Shown one piece after another: positions 33,164 to 33,403 of a stretch of DNA of 33,403 nucleotides. Within the stretch, counting starts at the first letter, position 1; every line of letters begins with the position of its first letter. Position numbers and translations under genes: made by a program. A model generated the notes under the pieces. The model was given only the letters and a program-made list of their open reading frames with translations. It was not told the DNA's origin and did not search any database. Source of the stretch: Empedobacter tilapiae (lineage in GTDB: Bacteria > Bacteroidota > Bacteroidia > Flavobacteriales > Weeksellaceae); NCBI RefSeq assembly GCF_004785645.1, contig NZ_SRPE01000019.1:1-33403 (forward strand). Reading direction: 5' to 3'.

Positions 33164-33403
33164 CAATAGTTTAGGGATTGAGCTTTATTTTGTTGAGTGA
33201 ATTTATAAGCGACTATAAATTCATTGTGTACTTCTTTCTGAGAAAGTTCTAATGTCTTAGCAATGGTTGTAAACGATTGTTTTCCCTCACATCGAAGTTT
33301 TAAAATCAGCGATTGTCTTTCGTTTATTTGATCTTTTTTTTCTGTAAAAGAAACTGTTTTGCTTCTAGTCAACTTATCTTGGTGATTTAAAATCTTCTTA
33401 AGA
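33163..33403 (-). CDS. Sigma factor, C-terminal region 4 (5' part beyond right edge)
   Basis: The frame is open from the window edge, and the first 10 visible codons (LKKILNHQDK) precede the TTG that might be taken as a start, so the gene continues outside. The visible 79 residues contain INERQSLILKLRCEGKQSFT then TIAKTLELSQKEVHNEFIVA, the two helices of sigma region 4.2 (compare the usual ER..IL.LR..G.....IA..L..S...V). Together with its overlap with the dCas12f gene this makes an ECF sigma partner the best reading; another HTH regulator cannot be excluded from 79 residues. A Lys-rich stretch at the start of the visible part (LTRSKTVSFTEKKDQ) is the linker between regions 2 and 4. Confidence 0.7.
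   Translation of the reverse strand, partial: LKKILNHQDKLTRSKTVSFTEKKDQINERQSLILKLRCEGKQSFTTIAKTLELSQKEVHNEFIVAYKFTQQNKAQSLNY

Noticed and set aside
1-33403. The left sigma gene as the partner of the right dCas12f gene
   Set aside because: They are more than 30 kb apart, and a sigma-like gene already overlaps the dCas12f start.

Overview
The window looks like a chromosomal segment of a low-GC Flavobacteriia (Bacteroidota), probably a Weeksellaceae-type bacterium such as Empedobacter or a Chryseobacterium relative. This rests on the very A+T-rich sequence, TAnnTTTG-type -7 boxes without Shine-Dalgarno sequences, a type IX secretion (T9SS) sorting domain, SDDD-type surface-lipoprotein leaders, a CzcA pump fused to an outer-membrane factor, and DUF6443 RHS proteins. 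Genus is not determined.

Layout. 1-445: N-terminal part of an ECF sigma factor cut by the left edge (minus strand). 446-2516: gene-poor DNA with a structured RNA candidate (about 1464-1637, minus strand), a small XRE-like regulator and a symmetrical array of TTCGA repeats with 11-bp period. 2517-14569 (minus strand): a polymorphic-toxin locus. It starts with a T9SS-sorted propeller-like protein, then an SpvB/TcB-like RHS protein, then a full-length DUF6443 RHS protein whose tip is a metzincin-like peptidase, followed by a lipoprotein that may be its immunity factor. Behind it lie two displaced, promoterless RHS tip cassettes (Ntox24-like toxin with Imm53; HNH nuclease with DUF4265), each with a stretch of RHS core homology, an immunity gene and a similar terminator hairpin. 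They look like a silent repertoire for tip exchange by recombination.

14808-15110: an HTH protein cut short by an amber codon. 15353-18476 (minus strand): three lipoprotein genes, two of them cholesterol-dependent-cytolysin-like (a short and a long form), resembling a two-component pore-forming toxin, plus an unknown third partner. 18620-20558: an alpha-oxoamine synthase-like PLP enzyme with a TetR regulator. 20686-24134: an AraC regulator divergent from a redox/esterase operon (zinc-less MDR oxidoreductase, alpha/beta hydrolase, flavodoxin-fold NAD(P)H oxidoreductase). 24271-25287: an S41 peptidase. 25454-31508: a heavy-metal efflux operon (Cys-rich DUF6660-like protein, CzcA-OMF fusion, HlyD-type adaptor) closed by a perfect terminator.

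32063-33403 (minus strand): the most interesting part. A Cas12f/TnpB-type protein that has lost the RuvC active-site residues and the whole C-terminal zinc-finger/RuvC-III part overlaps (TGATG) the 3' end of a gene whose visible part reads as sigma-factor region 4. This is the architecture expected of an RNA-guided sigma factor. The 470 bp behind the Cas12f gene contain several hairpins on the same strand and are the best place for the guide RNA. As far as I recall, dCas12f-sigma pairs have recently been reported from Bacteroidota as RNA-guided transcription activators, so the class may be known; the guide and target of this copy are not.
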